From: Gemmatimonadaceae bacterium
GTDB taxonomy: Bacteria; Gemmatimonadota; Gemmatimonadetes; Gemmatimonadales; Gemmatimonadaceae
Direction: 5' to 3'
DNA length: 46,931 nucleotides
NCBI GenBank assembly: GCA_025362035.1
Contig: JANYIN010000065.1
Coordinates: 1-46,931, forward strand
The notes below the pieces were generated by a model. That model searched no databases. It was not told where the DNA came from and saw only the letters and a list, made by a program, of their open reading frames with translations. Of this stretch, positions 18,028 to 26,694 are shown in pieces (the first letter of the stretch is position 1; each line of letters opens with the position of its first letter). The translations under genes were made by a program, and so were the position numbers.

Positions 18028-18566
18028 CGCGGCAGCGGGTGCCGGACGAGGTCGCCTTCGATGGTGGCTTCGCCGATGGCGACGTACACGTGCTTCTCCT
18101 GCACGCTCACCGACCACGCATTGCGGCGCTCGAGGCGGCCGACGAGTCCGTCGATGAGCTGGCGATCGATGGCATAGAGCTCGAGCTCGGCAGCGCGGTG
18201 GATACGCTCGCCAGACAGTTGCGCCACGAGGCGTGCCGGGTCGCGATGGGTGTAGATCGCCACGCGCGGTGCCGCCTTGCTCGCCTTGTGCAGGCGCGCG
18301 GCGTCTGGAGCTCCCACGTCGATCCAGACCTGAAGGGCTCCGGTCAGGTCACTCACCGACAGCGCAGGCACGTCTGGCTCGGCGATACCGCGCGAGAAGC
18401 CGATGCCTTCACGGTATTCCAGGCAATACGCCAGCACGCGCGAGATCAGATACTCCTCGGTTTCCGAGGGCTGGCAGGCGACGCGGAACGCGAGCGTCTG
18501 GTAGACGCCCCGATCCATGTCGGCGAGTTGAATGTCGAAGTTGTAGACGGTTGCCGTGAGTGCCAT
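18024..18566 (-). CDS. yaeQ: YaeQ family protein
   Basis: A 180-residue protein that matches the YaeQ family in length and pattern: MALTATVYNFDIQLADMDR at the start, then the segments YLISRVLAYCLEY and VWIDVGAPDAARLHKASKA. The family fold is related to PD-(D/E)XK nucleases, but a cellular function is not established; early claims that it acts as an RfaH substitute were not upheld. I start at 18566 because upstream in-frame codons are unlike the family. It converges with nfo, sharing four bases at the stops. Confidence 0.92.
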   Translation of the reverse strand: MALTATVYNFDIQLADMDRGVYQTLAFRVACQPSETEEYLISRVLAYCLEYREGIGFSRGIAEPDVPALSVSDLTGALQVWIDVGAPDAARLHKASKAAPRVAIYTHRDPARLVAQLSGERIHRAAELELYAIDRQLIDGLVGRLERRNAWSVSVQEKHVYVAIGEATIEGDLVRHPLPR

Positions 18567-18629
18567 GCAGCGGAAGTTCGTACGACGCAGCGCGGCACGC
18601 CACCGACGACTCACCGCCGACCGGCGATT

Positions 18630-18908
18630 TCACGCGTCGAGATCGACGGCGCGCAGGGCGCGCATCAGGGTGGACAGATCGGCCGAGGCGAGGTCCGGAC
18701 GGTGCATCTCGCCGCTCTCAACCGAATGGAGATAGCGCGCCACCTGCGTGGACGAGGCGCCCCGGGCGAGCAGGCCGTACACCGCCTTCGCATGCGTCGA
18801 GTACTCCACGTGCGGGCCGGGCTGATCTTGCAGGCCAAGCGGGTCCCACTGGGTGAGCAGCAGATCACCGATCGTGCGGAGTGCGCCGCTGTGCTCGTGC
18901 TGGGTCAT
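18630..18908 (-). CDS. Small conserved hypothetical protein, 92 residues
   Basis: The pattern TIGDLLLTQWDPLGLQDQ, then YSTHAKAVYGLLARGAS and ARYLHSVE, is familiar from a widespread but uncharacterised family of short bacterial proteins (consensus WDPIG...Y..YA..I..LL..GA). No catalytic motif or membrane helix is seen. The ATG at 18908 is used; another ATG at 18932 would add eight residues. It lies 63 bases upstream of yaeQ on the same strand and is divergent from the desaturase gene. Confidence 0.7.
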   Translation of the reverse strand: MTQHEHSGALRTIGDLLLTQWDPLGLQDQPGPHVEYSTHAKAVYGLLARGASSTQVARYLHSVESGEMHRPDLASADLSTLMRALRAVDLDA

Positions 18909-19050
18909 GGTGCCCCCGTTGAAATTCGTCATCGAAAGAGGACTTGTCCGGTGGCGCGAAGTCAAGACTCTGCGTCGGACCGCCGAGCGTGCCGGAGGGG
19001 ATAATTCCCGGGGACGCTGGACCCTGCGGCTTCCAGTCGCCAGATTTGAC

Positions 19051-20019
19051 ATGATGACACCACAAGACGCGGCGACCCTCGCCAAGGTCGAGGTTCTGGC
19101 AGACCTGGAGCCAGTCGTTCAGGAACTCATGGCCACCCACGAAGCCAAGCGCGTGCTCTGGTTTCCCAGTGAGCTGCTGGCACCGGCGCCGGACTCGGAC
19201 CCCGACGCCCACATCCGAGAACTGCGCAGTCGCGCCGATGGCATCAGTCTTCCCGCGCGCGTTGCCCTTGCGCTGAATCTCCTGACGGAAGAGGGCCTTC
19301 CCCACTTTCATCGGCTGCTGGCCACCTACCTGGGCGGCGACACCTTCTGGGCGAAGTGGACCAACCTGTGGACCGCTGAAGAAGACCGTCACGGGGCGGT
19401 GCTTCACGACTACATGCACGACAGCAGGATTCTCGAGAGTCCGGTGCTGGAACGCATGCAGTTCGAGTATCTCAAAGCAGGGTTCGAGCCCGCATGGGAC
19501 AAGGATCCCTACCGCGTCTTCATCTACACGACCCTCCAGGAACGCGCCACGCAGGTGAGCCACTCGAACACCGGGAAATTGGCCGGGAAATACGAGCCAA
19601 CCATCGGCACAGTACTCTCTAACGTCGCGAAGGAGGAGGCGCGTCATTACACTTTCTATCGCTCGATTTTCAAGGAGGTGCTGGCGCGCGATCCGAACAC
19701 GGCGCTGGCGTCCGCGGCCGAGATCATGCCGGCCATCGACATGCCTGGTGTGAACATGCCCAACTTCCGCGAGATGGCCGACGTGATTCGTCGCGCCGGC
19801 ATTTATGGCCCCCGGGACTACCTGACCATCGTCGAGGAACAGATCAAGTACTGGGCGATCGAAACGCTCACGGGACTCGATGAGATCGGCAAACGCGCGC
19901 AGGAAAAGATCCTCGGCATTCCCCGGCGCCTGGAACGCGTGGCCGATGCAATGGAGAGCCGCACCAGGCAGAAGACTTTCTCGTTTGCCGTCACGTTCGC
20001 GCACGAATTCGAGATGTAG
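19051..20019 (+). CDS. Acyl-ACP desaturase (di-iron fatty acid desaturase)
   Basis: A 322-residue soluble member of the stearoyl-ACP desaturase family, which inserts a double bond into acyl-ACP using O2 and reduced ferredoxin. The di-iron ligands appear as Glu in LLTEEGLPHF (~78-87), EEDRHG (~110-115, ExxH), ERATQVSH (~164-171) and EEARHYTF (~195-202, ExxH). The C terminus ends FAVTFAHEFEM. Two adjacent ATG codons at 19051 and 19054 can serve as start; no strong Shine-Dalgarno is seen. It appears to be a single-gene unit in a 142-base divergent spacing from the small gene on the other strand. Its presence suggests aerobic synthesis of unsaturated fatty acids. Confidence 0.92.
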   Translation: MMTPQDAATLAKVEVLADLEPVVQELMATHEAKRVLWFPSELLAPAPDSDPDAHIRELRSRADGISLPARVALALNLLTEEGLPHFHRLLATYLGGDTFWAKWTNLWTAEEDRHGAVLHDYMHDSRILESPVLERMQFEYLKAGFEPAWDKDPYRVFIYTTLQERATQVSHSNTGKLAGKYEPTIGTVLSNVAKEEARHYTFYRSIFKEVLARDPNTALASAAEIMPAIDMPGVNMPNFREMADVIRRAGIYGPRDYLTIVEEQIKYWAIETLTGLDEIGKRAQEKILGIPRRLERVADAMESRTRQKTFSFAVTFAHEFEM

Positions 20020-20066
20020 TTCGCCGGTCGCGCGCCGGATGTGCGCGTCGGTCCCTGAGAATCAGA

Positions 20067-20546
20067 TCAGCCCGCGTCGCCAAGCGAGAGAATCGCCCGC
20101 GCTAACGCGGGCTGACGCTTTCCCGCCAGCAGCGCGCCCGCCAGGATCTGTGCGGTCAGCGTGTCCCATGGGACGTTCACGGAGCTAGCCACCAGCCCCG
20201 GCATCGACTCCACGGCGGTTGCGTAGGCCAGGACGAGGTCATCCGGAATGGACGGCGCGCCGGTGAGGTGACGGAGCGTTTCGATTTGCGCGATCACGTG
20301 CAGCGCCGCGACCAGGTCCTGGCCGCCACGATTCGCGCCGATGGCCAGCAGGTGCGGCGCGGCGGCGAACGCGGCGGAGTATATCGAATCGCCGGGACAA
20401 AGCGTTGACCAGACACCGAACCAGAGCTCGGAGCGCTCTGTCTCGCCGTCGACTGCCGCCAGCGCTTCAATCAACCGAGGGATATCCTCGGCGGTGCCGT
20501 GCGCCTGGAGTAAATCAGACCAATGAGGACTATCGAGTTGGAGCAT
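20067..20546 (-). CDS. Hypothetical protein, HEAT-like helical repeats
   Basis: A 159-residue, all-helical product starting MLQLDSPHWSDLLQAHGTAED. Recurrent helix pairs (IPRLIEALAAVDG, WSTLCPGDSIYSAAFAAAPHLLAIG, AALHVIAQIETL) suggest short HEAT-like repeats; the pattern of a TrpSer-Leu start and an IYSAA.AAAPHLL segment occurs in uncharacterised bacterial proteins, often near SUKH or contact-toxin loci. The start at 20546 was taken because longer in-frame codons overlap the BaiN gene and are Arg-rich. A 7-base-pair perfect stem (20095-20112) sits near the 3' end and could serve the opposite-strand desaturase transcript as a terminator. Confidence 0.6.
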   Translation of the reverse strand: MLQLDSPHWSDLLQAHGTAEDIPRLIEALAAVDGETERSELWFGVWSTLCPGDSIYSAAFAAAPHLLAIGANRGGQDLVAALHVIAQIETLRHLTGAPSIPDDLVLAYATAVESMPGLVASSVNVPWDTLTAQILAGALLAGKRQPALARAILSLGDAG

Positions 20547-20569
20547 TGGACCGCTGGCGTAAGGGTTTA

Positions 20570-21796
20570 CTACCGCGAGCGCGCTGCGCCGAGTCCCGCC
20601 GCCCTCCCCGTGACCCACGCCCAGAGAAAATTGTAGCCACCGATGGGACCGAACGCGTCCAGCACCTCGCCGCAGATGTAGAGTCCAGGACAGCGACGGC
20701 TTTCCATCGAGCGCGGGTCGATTTCGGCGAGGCTCACGCCGCCCCCGGTCACCTCCGCTTTCTTGTAGCCTTCGTCGCCGTTCCATGGTAATACTCCGCG
20801 AACGAGCATCTCCGTCAACCGAAGACGTTCGTCACGGGGGAGCTCGGACAGCATGCGATCGGGCGCGACGTTCGCGGTCTGGAGCAGCGCTGCCGCGAGC
20901 CGGTCCGGCAGTTCCATCCGCAACGCGCCGAGCACTGTGCGCGCGCCGCGCGGCTTGAGGCGCTCAGCCCAGCCAGCGTCGTCCAGCGGTGCCCAACGCA
21001 CCGTGACGCAGGCGGGCGGGTCCTGGTGCTCAGCGCGAGAGCGCACCGCCACGTGCGACACGTCGAGCACTGCCGGTCCGCTGTATCCCACGTGCGTGAA
21101 GAGGAAGCCCCCGGTGGCAGCCGCGACGCGGCCGTGTCCGGTGGCCGTGAGGGTCACCGGCAGCGACACGCCGGAAAGGCCGGCGTAGGGTGCAGGAGAC
21201 GAAACGAGGGGCGTGAGGGCGGCGTACGTCGCATGCATCGTGTGACCCAGCTTCGCGAGGATTCGGAGGCCCGCGCCGTCGCTTCCGGTCATCGGTACGG
21301 ACAGCCCTCCGCAAGCGATGATCACCGCATCCGCGTCCAGCGAAGGCCCATTGCCGACGCGCACCGACCATCCGGTTCCCGACGGAACGACATCCGTGAT
21401 CATCGTGTCCATGCGCACCTCTGCACCGCGCATGCGCGCCAGATCGAGCAGGCCGTCGCGGACATCCCGCGCCTTGTGCGACGCCGGGAAGAGCTTGACC
21501 GACTCCGCTTCCTCCACCAGCGGAATGCCCACCTGCTGTTCGAAGAAGGCGACCTGCTCCGCCAGCGGCCAGCTGCGCACGATCTTGCGGAGTGAGTTGG
21601 GCGAGGAGTCGGAAACGAAGCGCGTCTCGTCGAGCCGGGCGGGAAGCACATTGCATCGTCCCCCGCCGCTGATGAGGATTTTCCGTCCCCCGTCCCGTGT
21701 GCGTTCCAAGAGGACCGTGTCGGCTCCGGCCTCGGCGGCGAAGATGGCTGCCATTGTGCCGGCCGCGCCCGCGCCGATGACGACGACGCGCGTCAC
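20570..21796 (-). CDS. BaiN/RdsA-type NAD(P)/FAD-dependent oxidoreductase (HI0933 family)
   Basis: A 408-residue flavoprotein. The dinucleotide-binding motif VVVIGAGAAGTMAA is at residues ~4-17, ERTRDGGRKILISGGGRCN at ~32-50 is the family hallmark, and the C-terminal FAD contact is LYICGEVLDAFGPIGGYNF. Family members were annotated as AhpF-like or BaiN, a bile-acid flavin reductase, but for most of them the natural substrate is unknown. The GTG at 21796 overlaps the stop of the upstream membrane protein gene by four bases, so the two are probably co-translated. Longer in-frame starts would lie inside that gene. Confidence 0.9.
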   Translation of the reverse strand: MTRVVVIGAGAAGTMAAIFAAEAGADTVLLERTRDGGRKILISGGGRCNVLPARLDETRFVSDSSPNSLRKIVRSWPLAEQVAFFEQQVGIPLVEEAESVKLFPASHKARDVRDGLLDLARMRGAEVRMDTMITDVVPSGTGWSVRVGNGPSLDADAVIIACGGLSVPMTGSDGAGLRILAKLGHTMHATYAALTPLVSSPAPYAGLSGVSLPVTLTATGHGRVAAATGGFLFTHVGYSGPAVLDVSHVAVRSRAEHQDPPACVTVRWAPLDDAGWAERLKPRGARTVLGALRMELPDRLAAALLQTANVAPDRMLSELPRDERLRLTEMLVRGVLPWNGDEGYKKAEVTGGGVSLAEIDPRSMESRRCPGLYICGEVLDAFGPIGGYNFLWAWVTGRAAGLGAARSR

Positions 21797-22302
21797 GGTG
21801 CGATCCGCTCGAACGACAGTTGACCTTCCCACGTCGCACCCGAGTTGGGTTCGGGCAGTAGCGCGAGACGATATCGGCCACGGTACAGCACGACGCGCCA
21901 CGGGACCGCGTGGCCGTCACGCCAATGCGCGATCATCGAACCATCGGGCGCGCGGCCCCAGGTGCCGGCGGCGCCGAAGCCGGTGCATCCGGTACTACGG
22001 CAGGTGTACGTGCCGTCGCGTGCCAGGAGCAGCGTGTCTGCTCCGTCACGCCAGGTGCCGGCCACGTGCGCCACGTCCGACGCCTGGGCATCGAGCACGA
22101 GCGGGCCATGGTTCGTGATCTGTGGCCAGAGCAGCGAGAGGGCCGCGCCGAGCAGCGTCGCGACCGCCACGAGTCGTCGCGCGCGACGCGGCCGATTGCG
22201 CCATCCGCCGGGCGCCAGCGTGGCACCGAACGCGCCCAGCGCGAGCAAAGCGAGAATCGCATATGCGCCAGCCGGCTCTGCCCACAGCGTCCGTTCGGTC
22301 AT
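21793..22302 (-). CDS. Membrane-anchored hypothetical protein with lipocalin-like C terminus
   Basis: A 169-residue protein with two hydrophobic helices in the first ~62 residues (AGAYAILALLALGAFGATLA and VAVATLLGAALSLLW). The soluble remainder has strands such as VAGTWRDGADTLLLARDGTYTC and WRVVLYRGRYRLALL, resembling a small lipocalin or DUF-type barrel. A Cys pair (CRSTGC) could form a disulfide. I do not recognise the family. It overlaps the BaiN-type gene at its 3' end and lies seven bases downstream of the metal efflux pump gene, so it may be transcribed with that operon. Confidence 0.65.
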   Translation of the reverse strand: MTERTLWAEPAGAYAILALLALGAFGATLAPGGWRNRPRRARRLVAVATLLGAALSLLWPQITNHGPLVLDAQASDVAHVAGTWRDGADTLLLARDGTYTCRSTGCTGFGAAGTWGRAPDGSMIAHWRDGHAVPWRVVLYRGRYRLALLPEPNSGATWEGQLSFERIAP

Positions 22303-22309
22303 CGTATCG

Positions 22310-25300
22310 TCAAACTTCGAGTGTGTCGCCCTCCCGCGCCACGGCGACGTAGAGAACGGGCATCAGCAGCACGCTGATGAGCAACCGTGAAAACAGGCCA
22401 CCGACGATCACGAGCGCGAACGGCCGCTGCGAATCCGACCCTACACCCGTAGAAAACGCCGCGGGAAGCAGCCCCAGCGCCGCGACGAGACCGGTCATCA
22501 GAATCGGCCGCAACCGAAGCAGCGCAGCCTGACGCGTGGCATCGACGATACTTCGGCCCTGCTGGCGCAGCTCGTTCGCGTACGAGATGAAGACCACGGC
22601 CGTTTGCACGGAAACCCCGAAGAGCGCAAGGAACCCGATTCCCGACGACACTGAAAATGGCGTGCCCGTGATCCACAACATGAGGATGCCGCCAATCGGT
22701 GCGGAAAGCAGCACGCCGGCCACGGTGATTGCCGGGAACTTGAAGTTCTGATACAGCGCGAAGAGCAGCAGAAAGATGAGCGCCAGTGTGACGGGCACGA
22801 CGACGCGCAGTTGTCCGCGGGAGTTCGTGTACTCTTCGTACTCGCCGCCCCACACGACGCGGTACCCGGTGGGCAGTTTCACCCGGGCGGCGACCCGTTG
22901 CTGCGCGTCCTTTACGGCGCTCGCGAGATCCCGCCCTTCCACCGAGTACTGCACGCCGATGTACCGGGAGTTGTCCTGCCGGTAGATGAACGACGCGCCC
23001 GTGTTGACGGCGATTGCCGCGAGTTCTCGCAACGGCACCTGGGCGCCGCTCGGCGTGGCGACGAGAATGTTGCCGATCTGTTCCGGCGTTTGACGGTACT
23101 CCGGCTTGAGGCGCACGACGAGGTCGAACGTGCGCTCACCCTGCACCACCTGCGTGGCTGCCTTGCCGCCGACCGCCGCTTCGATGAGTCCGTTCACGTC
23201 CGCGACGTTCACGCCGTAACGTGCAATCTTCGCCCGATCAACGTCGATCGTCAGACTGGGCTGACCGAGCTCCTGCACCAGGGTGACGTGCGTGATGCCC
23301 GGTACGCCGTCGAGCACCTTCTTCATTTCTCGGCCACGCGCCTCGAGCGTGTTCAGATCGGTGCCGAACAGCTTGACGTCCAGCGAGCTCTTGAGGCCGG
23401 TCTCGGCCTCGTCCACCGCGTCTTCCGCCGGCTGCGTGTAGTTGAAGTTCACGCCGGGAAACATCCCGAGCTTCTTGTCGATGTCGGCGATCAGATCCTT
23501 CTTCGAACGGTGCGCCCCGTTCCAGTCGGCGTACGGCTTCAGTCCGACGTAGAATTCGGCGTTGAAGAAACCCGTGGGATTGGTCCCGTCGTCCGGACGA
23601 CCGTGTTCCGACGCGACGATCGTGACTTCGGAAAACGACCGCAACGCATCCCGAATCTGCGGCACCAGCTTGGACGACTCGTCGAACGAGATGGTGTACG
23701 GCATCGTCGCGCGCACCCACAGCGTTCCTTCGTCGAGCTTCGGCATGAACTCCGCGCCGATGGCGGCGAACACCAGCATCGCCGCGGCGAAGAGGGCGAC
23801 GGACCCGCCGATGATCCACTTCGGACGCGCCATGCTCCATGCAAGGTTGCGCTCGTAGAGGGAAAGTAGCTTGCGGAAGACGACGTTGCCGCGCTCGACT
23901 CGACCCGGCTTGAGAAACACAGCGCACAAGACCGGCACAACGGTGAGCGTGACAAGCAGGGATCCGATCAGCGCAAAAATCGTCGTGTCCGCCATGGGCC
24001 TGAACAAGCGGCCTGACGGTCCGGCCAGCACGTAGATGGGGATGAAGCTCGCGACGATCACGCCCACGGCGTACACGATCGGACGATCCACCTCGGACGC
24101 TGCCGCCGCGATGATCTGTTTCACGCCCAGGTGCTCGTGCCCTCGATGCGCGAGCTGACGGTAGATGTTCTCCACCATGACCACGGCGCCGTCCACGAGA
24201 ATGCCGAAGTCGATCGCGCCGATCGACAGGAGGTTCGCTGGAATGTGCTTCAGGTCGAGACAGATGAAGGCGAACAGCAGCGACAGCGGAATGGCCGTCG
24301 CCACGATCAGGCCGGCCCGCACGTCGTACAGGAAGAAGATCAGTACGACCACCACGAGCACGATGCCGAGCAACAGGTTGTCACGAACCGTGTGCGTGGT
24401 GAGTGCGACCAGCTCGCTGCGATCGTAGAAGGGCCGGACCTTTACGTCCGACGGAAGAATGCCGTTGTTCAACTGCGTCGTCTTCGCTTCCACCCGCTTC
24501 AGTACGGACTGCGCCTGTTCGCCTGTGCGCATGAGCACAATGCCCTCGACGGCATCGTTCTGCGACATGAAGCCGAACTGGCCCAGACGGGGCGGGTGGC
24601 CGATGGCGACATCGCCCACGTCCTTCACCAGCACCGGCGTGCCGTTGTGCACCTTCAGCACGATGTTGGAGATGTCTTCCGTGGTCACGACGCGCCCCAG
24701 GCCACGCACGTAGTAGAATTGACCGCCCTCGGCGTAGAATCCTCCTCCGGCGTTGCCATTGTTCGCATCCAGCGCGGTCGCCACATCGCCAGCGGACAGG
24801 CCCTGGCCCGCAAGCCGTGCCGGGTCGAGGAGCACCTCGTACTCCATGGTCTCGCCGCCCAGTGAGGACAGGTCCGCCACGCCCGGCACGGAACGATACG
24901 CCTTGTCGAGCACCCACTGCTGCAGCACGTGCAGCTCCATCGCCGAACGATCCGGACTCTCGAGGACGTAGCGATAGACCAGCCCCGACGGCGATGTGAG
25001 CGCTGTCATGCCCGGCGTCACACCGGGCGGCATCGATATGTTCGCGATGCGTTCAAACGCCTGCTGTCGCGCGAAGTAGTTGTCCGTTCCATCCTCGAAC
25101 GTGAGGCGCACGTCGGACAGCCCATACAAGGAGATCGAGCGGGACACCTTCAGGTTGGGCAGTCCCGCCATCCCGTTTTCGACCGGCACGGTGATCAACC
25201 GCTCCACCTCTTCCGCCGCGTGGCCGGGCCACTGGGTGACCAGCTCCACCAGTGGCGGCGAGATGTCGGGATACGCATCCACCGGCAGTCGCGTCAGCGA

Positions 25301-25480
25301 CCACCAGCCCACGCCGATGACGCTTGCCGTAATCAGCAGGATCAAAAGCGGCTGCCGCAACGACGCGCGCACGATGCGATGGACCGCCGACGGCGACATG
25401 TGCGTCGCGAACTCGTCGGCGGTAGACCTCTGATCGTTGCCGCGGTAATCGTCGGGAGGCACTGCCGTGGGATCGCTCAC
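22310..25480 (-). CDS. Heavy-metal efflux RND transporter, CzcA/CusA family
   Basis: A 1056-residue inner-membrane pump of the HME-RND family, which moves metal ions out of the periplasm using proton influx. TM1 (~45-65) is followed by LPVDAYPDISPP, a family landmark. The TM4 motif IDFGILVDGAVVMVEN is the DFGxxxDGA...EN type known from divalent-cation exporters such as CzcA, unlike the Cu/Ag type of CusA; preference for Zn, Co, Ni or Cd is therefore inferred. The pump domains include the expected GGEYEEYTNSRGQL segment. The reading frame is intact with 12 plausible helices. It overlaps the fusion-protein gene by four bases, indicating a stoichiometric operon. Confidence 0.94.
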   Translation of the reverse strand: MSDPTAVPPDDYRGNDQRSTADEFATHMSPSAVHRIVRASLRQPLLILLITASVIGVGWWSLTRLPVDAYPDISPPLVELVTQWPGHAAEEVERLITVPVENGMAGLPNLKVSRSISLYGLSDVRLTFEDGTDNYFARQQAFERIANISMPPGVTPGMTALTSPSGLVYRYVLESPDRSAMELHVLQQWVLDKAYRSVPGVADLSSLGGETMEYEVLLDPARLAGQGLSAGDVATALDANNGNAGGGFYAEGGQFYYVRGLGRVVTTEDISNIVLKVHNGTPVLVKDVGDVAIGHPPRLGQFGFMSQNDAVEGIVLMRTGEQAQSVLKRVEAKTTQLNNGILPSDVKVRPFYDRSELVALTTHTVRDNLLLGIVLVVVVLIFFLYDVRAGLIVATAIPLSLLFAFICLDLKHIPANLLSIGAIDFGILVDGAVVMVENIYRQLAHRGHEHLGVKQIIAAAASEVDRPIVYAVGVIVASFIPIYVLAGPSGRLFRPMADTTIFALIGSLLVTLTVVPVLCAVFLKPGRVERGNVVFRKLLSLYERNLAWSMARPKWIIGGSVALFAAAMLVFAAIGAEFMPKLDEGTLWVRATMPYTISFDESSKLVPQIRDALRSFSEVTIVASEHGRPDDGTNPTGFFNAEFYVGLKPYADWNGAHRSKKDLIADIDKKLGMFPGVNFNYTQPAEDAVDEAETGLKSSLDVKLFGTDLNTLEARGREMKKVLDGVPGITHVTLVQELGQPSLTIDVDRAKIARYGVNVADVNGLIEAAVGGKAATQVVQGERTFDLVVRLKPEYRQTPEQIGNILVATPSGAQVPLRELAAIAVNTGASFIYRQDNSRYIGVQYSVEGRDLASAVKDAQQRVAARVKLPTGYRVVWGGEYEEYTNSRGQLRVVVPVTLALIFLLLFALYQNFKFPAITVAGVLLSAPIGGILMLWITGTPFSVSSGIGFLALFGVSVQTAVVFISYANELRQQGRSIVDATRQAALLRLRPILMTGLVAALGLLPAAFSTGVGSDSQRPFALVIVGGLFSRLLISVLLMPVLYVAVAREGDTLEV

Positions 25481-26694
25481 TGGTTGCCCGCGAATTGGAG
25501 GAAGAGCGCGCCGTCCACCACGATGCGATCGCCGGCTGCCAGTCCGCTCTTCACTTCATACTGGTCGCCGAGGCGCGACCCGATCGTGATGGACCGACGG
25601 GCGAAATGATTGTCAGGCAGCGCGAGGTAGACGAAGGGCAGGTTCTGGTCGTCGCGTAGCACCGCCGATGTCGCCACGAGGATGCCGTTTCGGCTCCGGC
25701 TCGCACGAATGGTCACGTTCACGAGCATGTCGCGCTTCAGGGCATCGTGCGGATTCGACGCGAGAATGCGTACGGCGGTGGCCTTCGACGATGGATCGAC
25801 CAGTGAACCAACGTACACCACCTTGCCCCCGATCGCCGTCGGCAGCGCGCCCGTGACGATACTCGCGTCCTCACCGGGGGAGACGGCGGCGAGATCGGAC
25901 TCGAACACATTGGCCATGACCCACACTGTCGCGAGGTCCGCAATGGTGAAGCACGCCGTGCTCCCGGCCTGGATGAGCTGGCCCGGATTGACGAGCTTCT
26001 CGACGACCGTCCCGCTGATGGGTGCGCGAATCACTGCGGCAAGTGGTCCGGTGGGCTTGTTGTCCCGGACCGCGGCGATCGCGGCTTCGTCCACGCCGAG
26101 CGCGCGCATCTGCTCGATGGCGGCATCGCGGTCCGCCGCGGCTGCTGCCGCATCGGTCTGCGCCTGCTCTACCTCTCTGCGCGAGATCGCGTCGTTCTTG
26201 AAGAGCTGTTCGTCCAGGTCCGCAATGCGCTGCATGTTGCGGAACGACGACTGCGCCTTGCGATACGACGACATCGCCGTCGCAAAATCCGGCGAGGTGA
26301 CGGTCGCCAGCGGATCGCCCTTTCGTACGACTGAACCCGGGGTCACCAGAATCCTCGTGATCGGACCCGAGAGCGGAGCGAGCACCTGAGTGGAACGGTC
26401 GCCATTGAATGCCACGGTGCCGGTGGTCGTCACCGCGGCCTGATATGCACTGATGGCGACGTCCGCCACGTGGATGCGACCGGCTTGCTCCTTGGTGACG
26501 GTCACGTCCTTCGCCTTCACGAGCGAGTCCGGCCGTGCGCCCGCGCGCGCCGTGTCTCCGTTCGCGCTGGCCGGCGAGCCCGAGCCGCACCCGACCAGCA
26601 TGCCAAGCACCGGAAGTGCGACCGCCGCGCGCCGAAGGCGCGACTGACGCGCCGCATGGCGCGCCGCGACGATAGGATGGCTCACGACGTTCAT
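25477..26694 (-). CDS. RND efflux periplasmic adaptor (membrane fusion) lipoprotein, CzcB-like
   Basis: A 405-residue periplasmic adaptor that links the pump to the outer-membrane channel. The N terminus has a long basic n-region, a hydrophobic core and a lipobox GMLVGC (Cys near residue 36), so it should be a lipoprotein. A barrel-sandwich (biotinyl-lipoyl-like) segment includes VLAPLSGPITRILVTPGSVVRKGDPL and its second half VIRAPISGTVVEKLVNPGQLI. A helical hairpin lies between them, and beta-barrel and membrane-proximal parts follow. No His-rich CusB-type metal-binding N terminus is obvious. It overlaps both neighbours by four bases. Confidence 0.93.
   Translation of the reverse strand: MNVVSHPIVAARHAARQSRLRRAAVALPVLGMLVGCGSGSPASANGDTARAGARPDSLVKAKDVTVTKEQAGRIHVADVAISAYQAAVTTTGTVAFNGDRSTQVLAPLSGPITRILVTPGSVVRKGDPLATVTSPDFATAMSSYRKAQSSFRNMQRIADLDEQLFKNDAISRREVEQAQTDAAAAAADRDAAIEQMRALGVDEAAIAAVRDNKPTGPLAAVIRAPISGTVVEKLVNPGQLIQAGSTACFTIADLATVWVMANVFESDLAAVSPGEDASIVTGALPTAIGGKVVYVGSLVDPSSKATAVRILASNPHDALKRDMLVNVTIRASRSRNGILVATSAVLRDDQNLPFVYLALPDNHFARRSITIGSRLGDQYEVKSGLAAGDRIVVDGALFLQFAGNQ

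Noticed and set aside
18865-20004. 379-codon minus-strand frame opposite the desaturase gene
   Set aside because: Di-iron ligand motifs show the plus strand is coding; antisense frames are common in GC-rich genes.
20095-20112. Perfect 7-base-pair stem as a rho-independent terminator of the desaturase gene
   Set aside because: It lies inside the convergent hypothetical gene, and the following tract has only three T bases; a chance GC palindrome is as likely.
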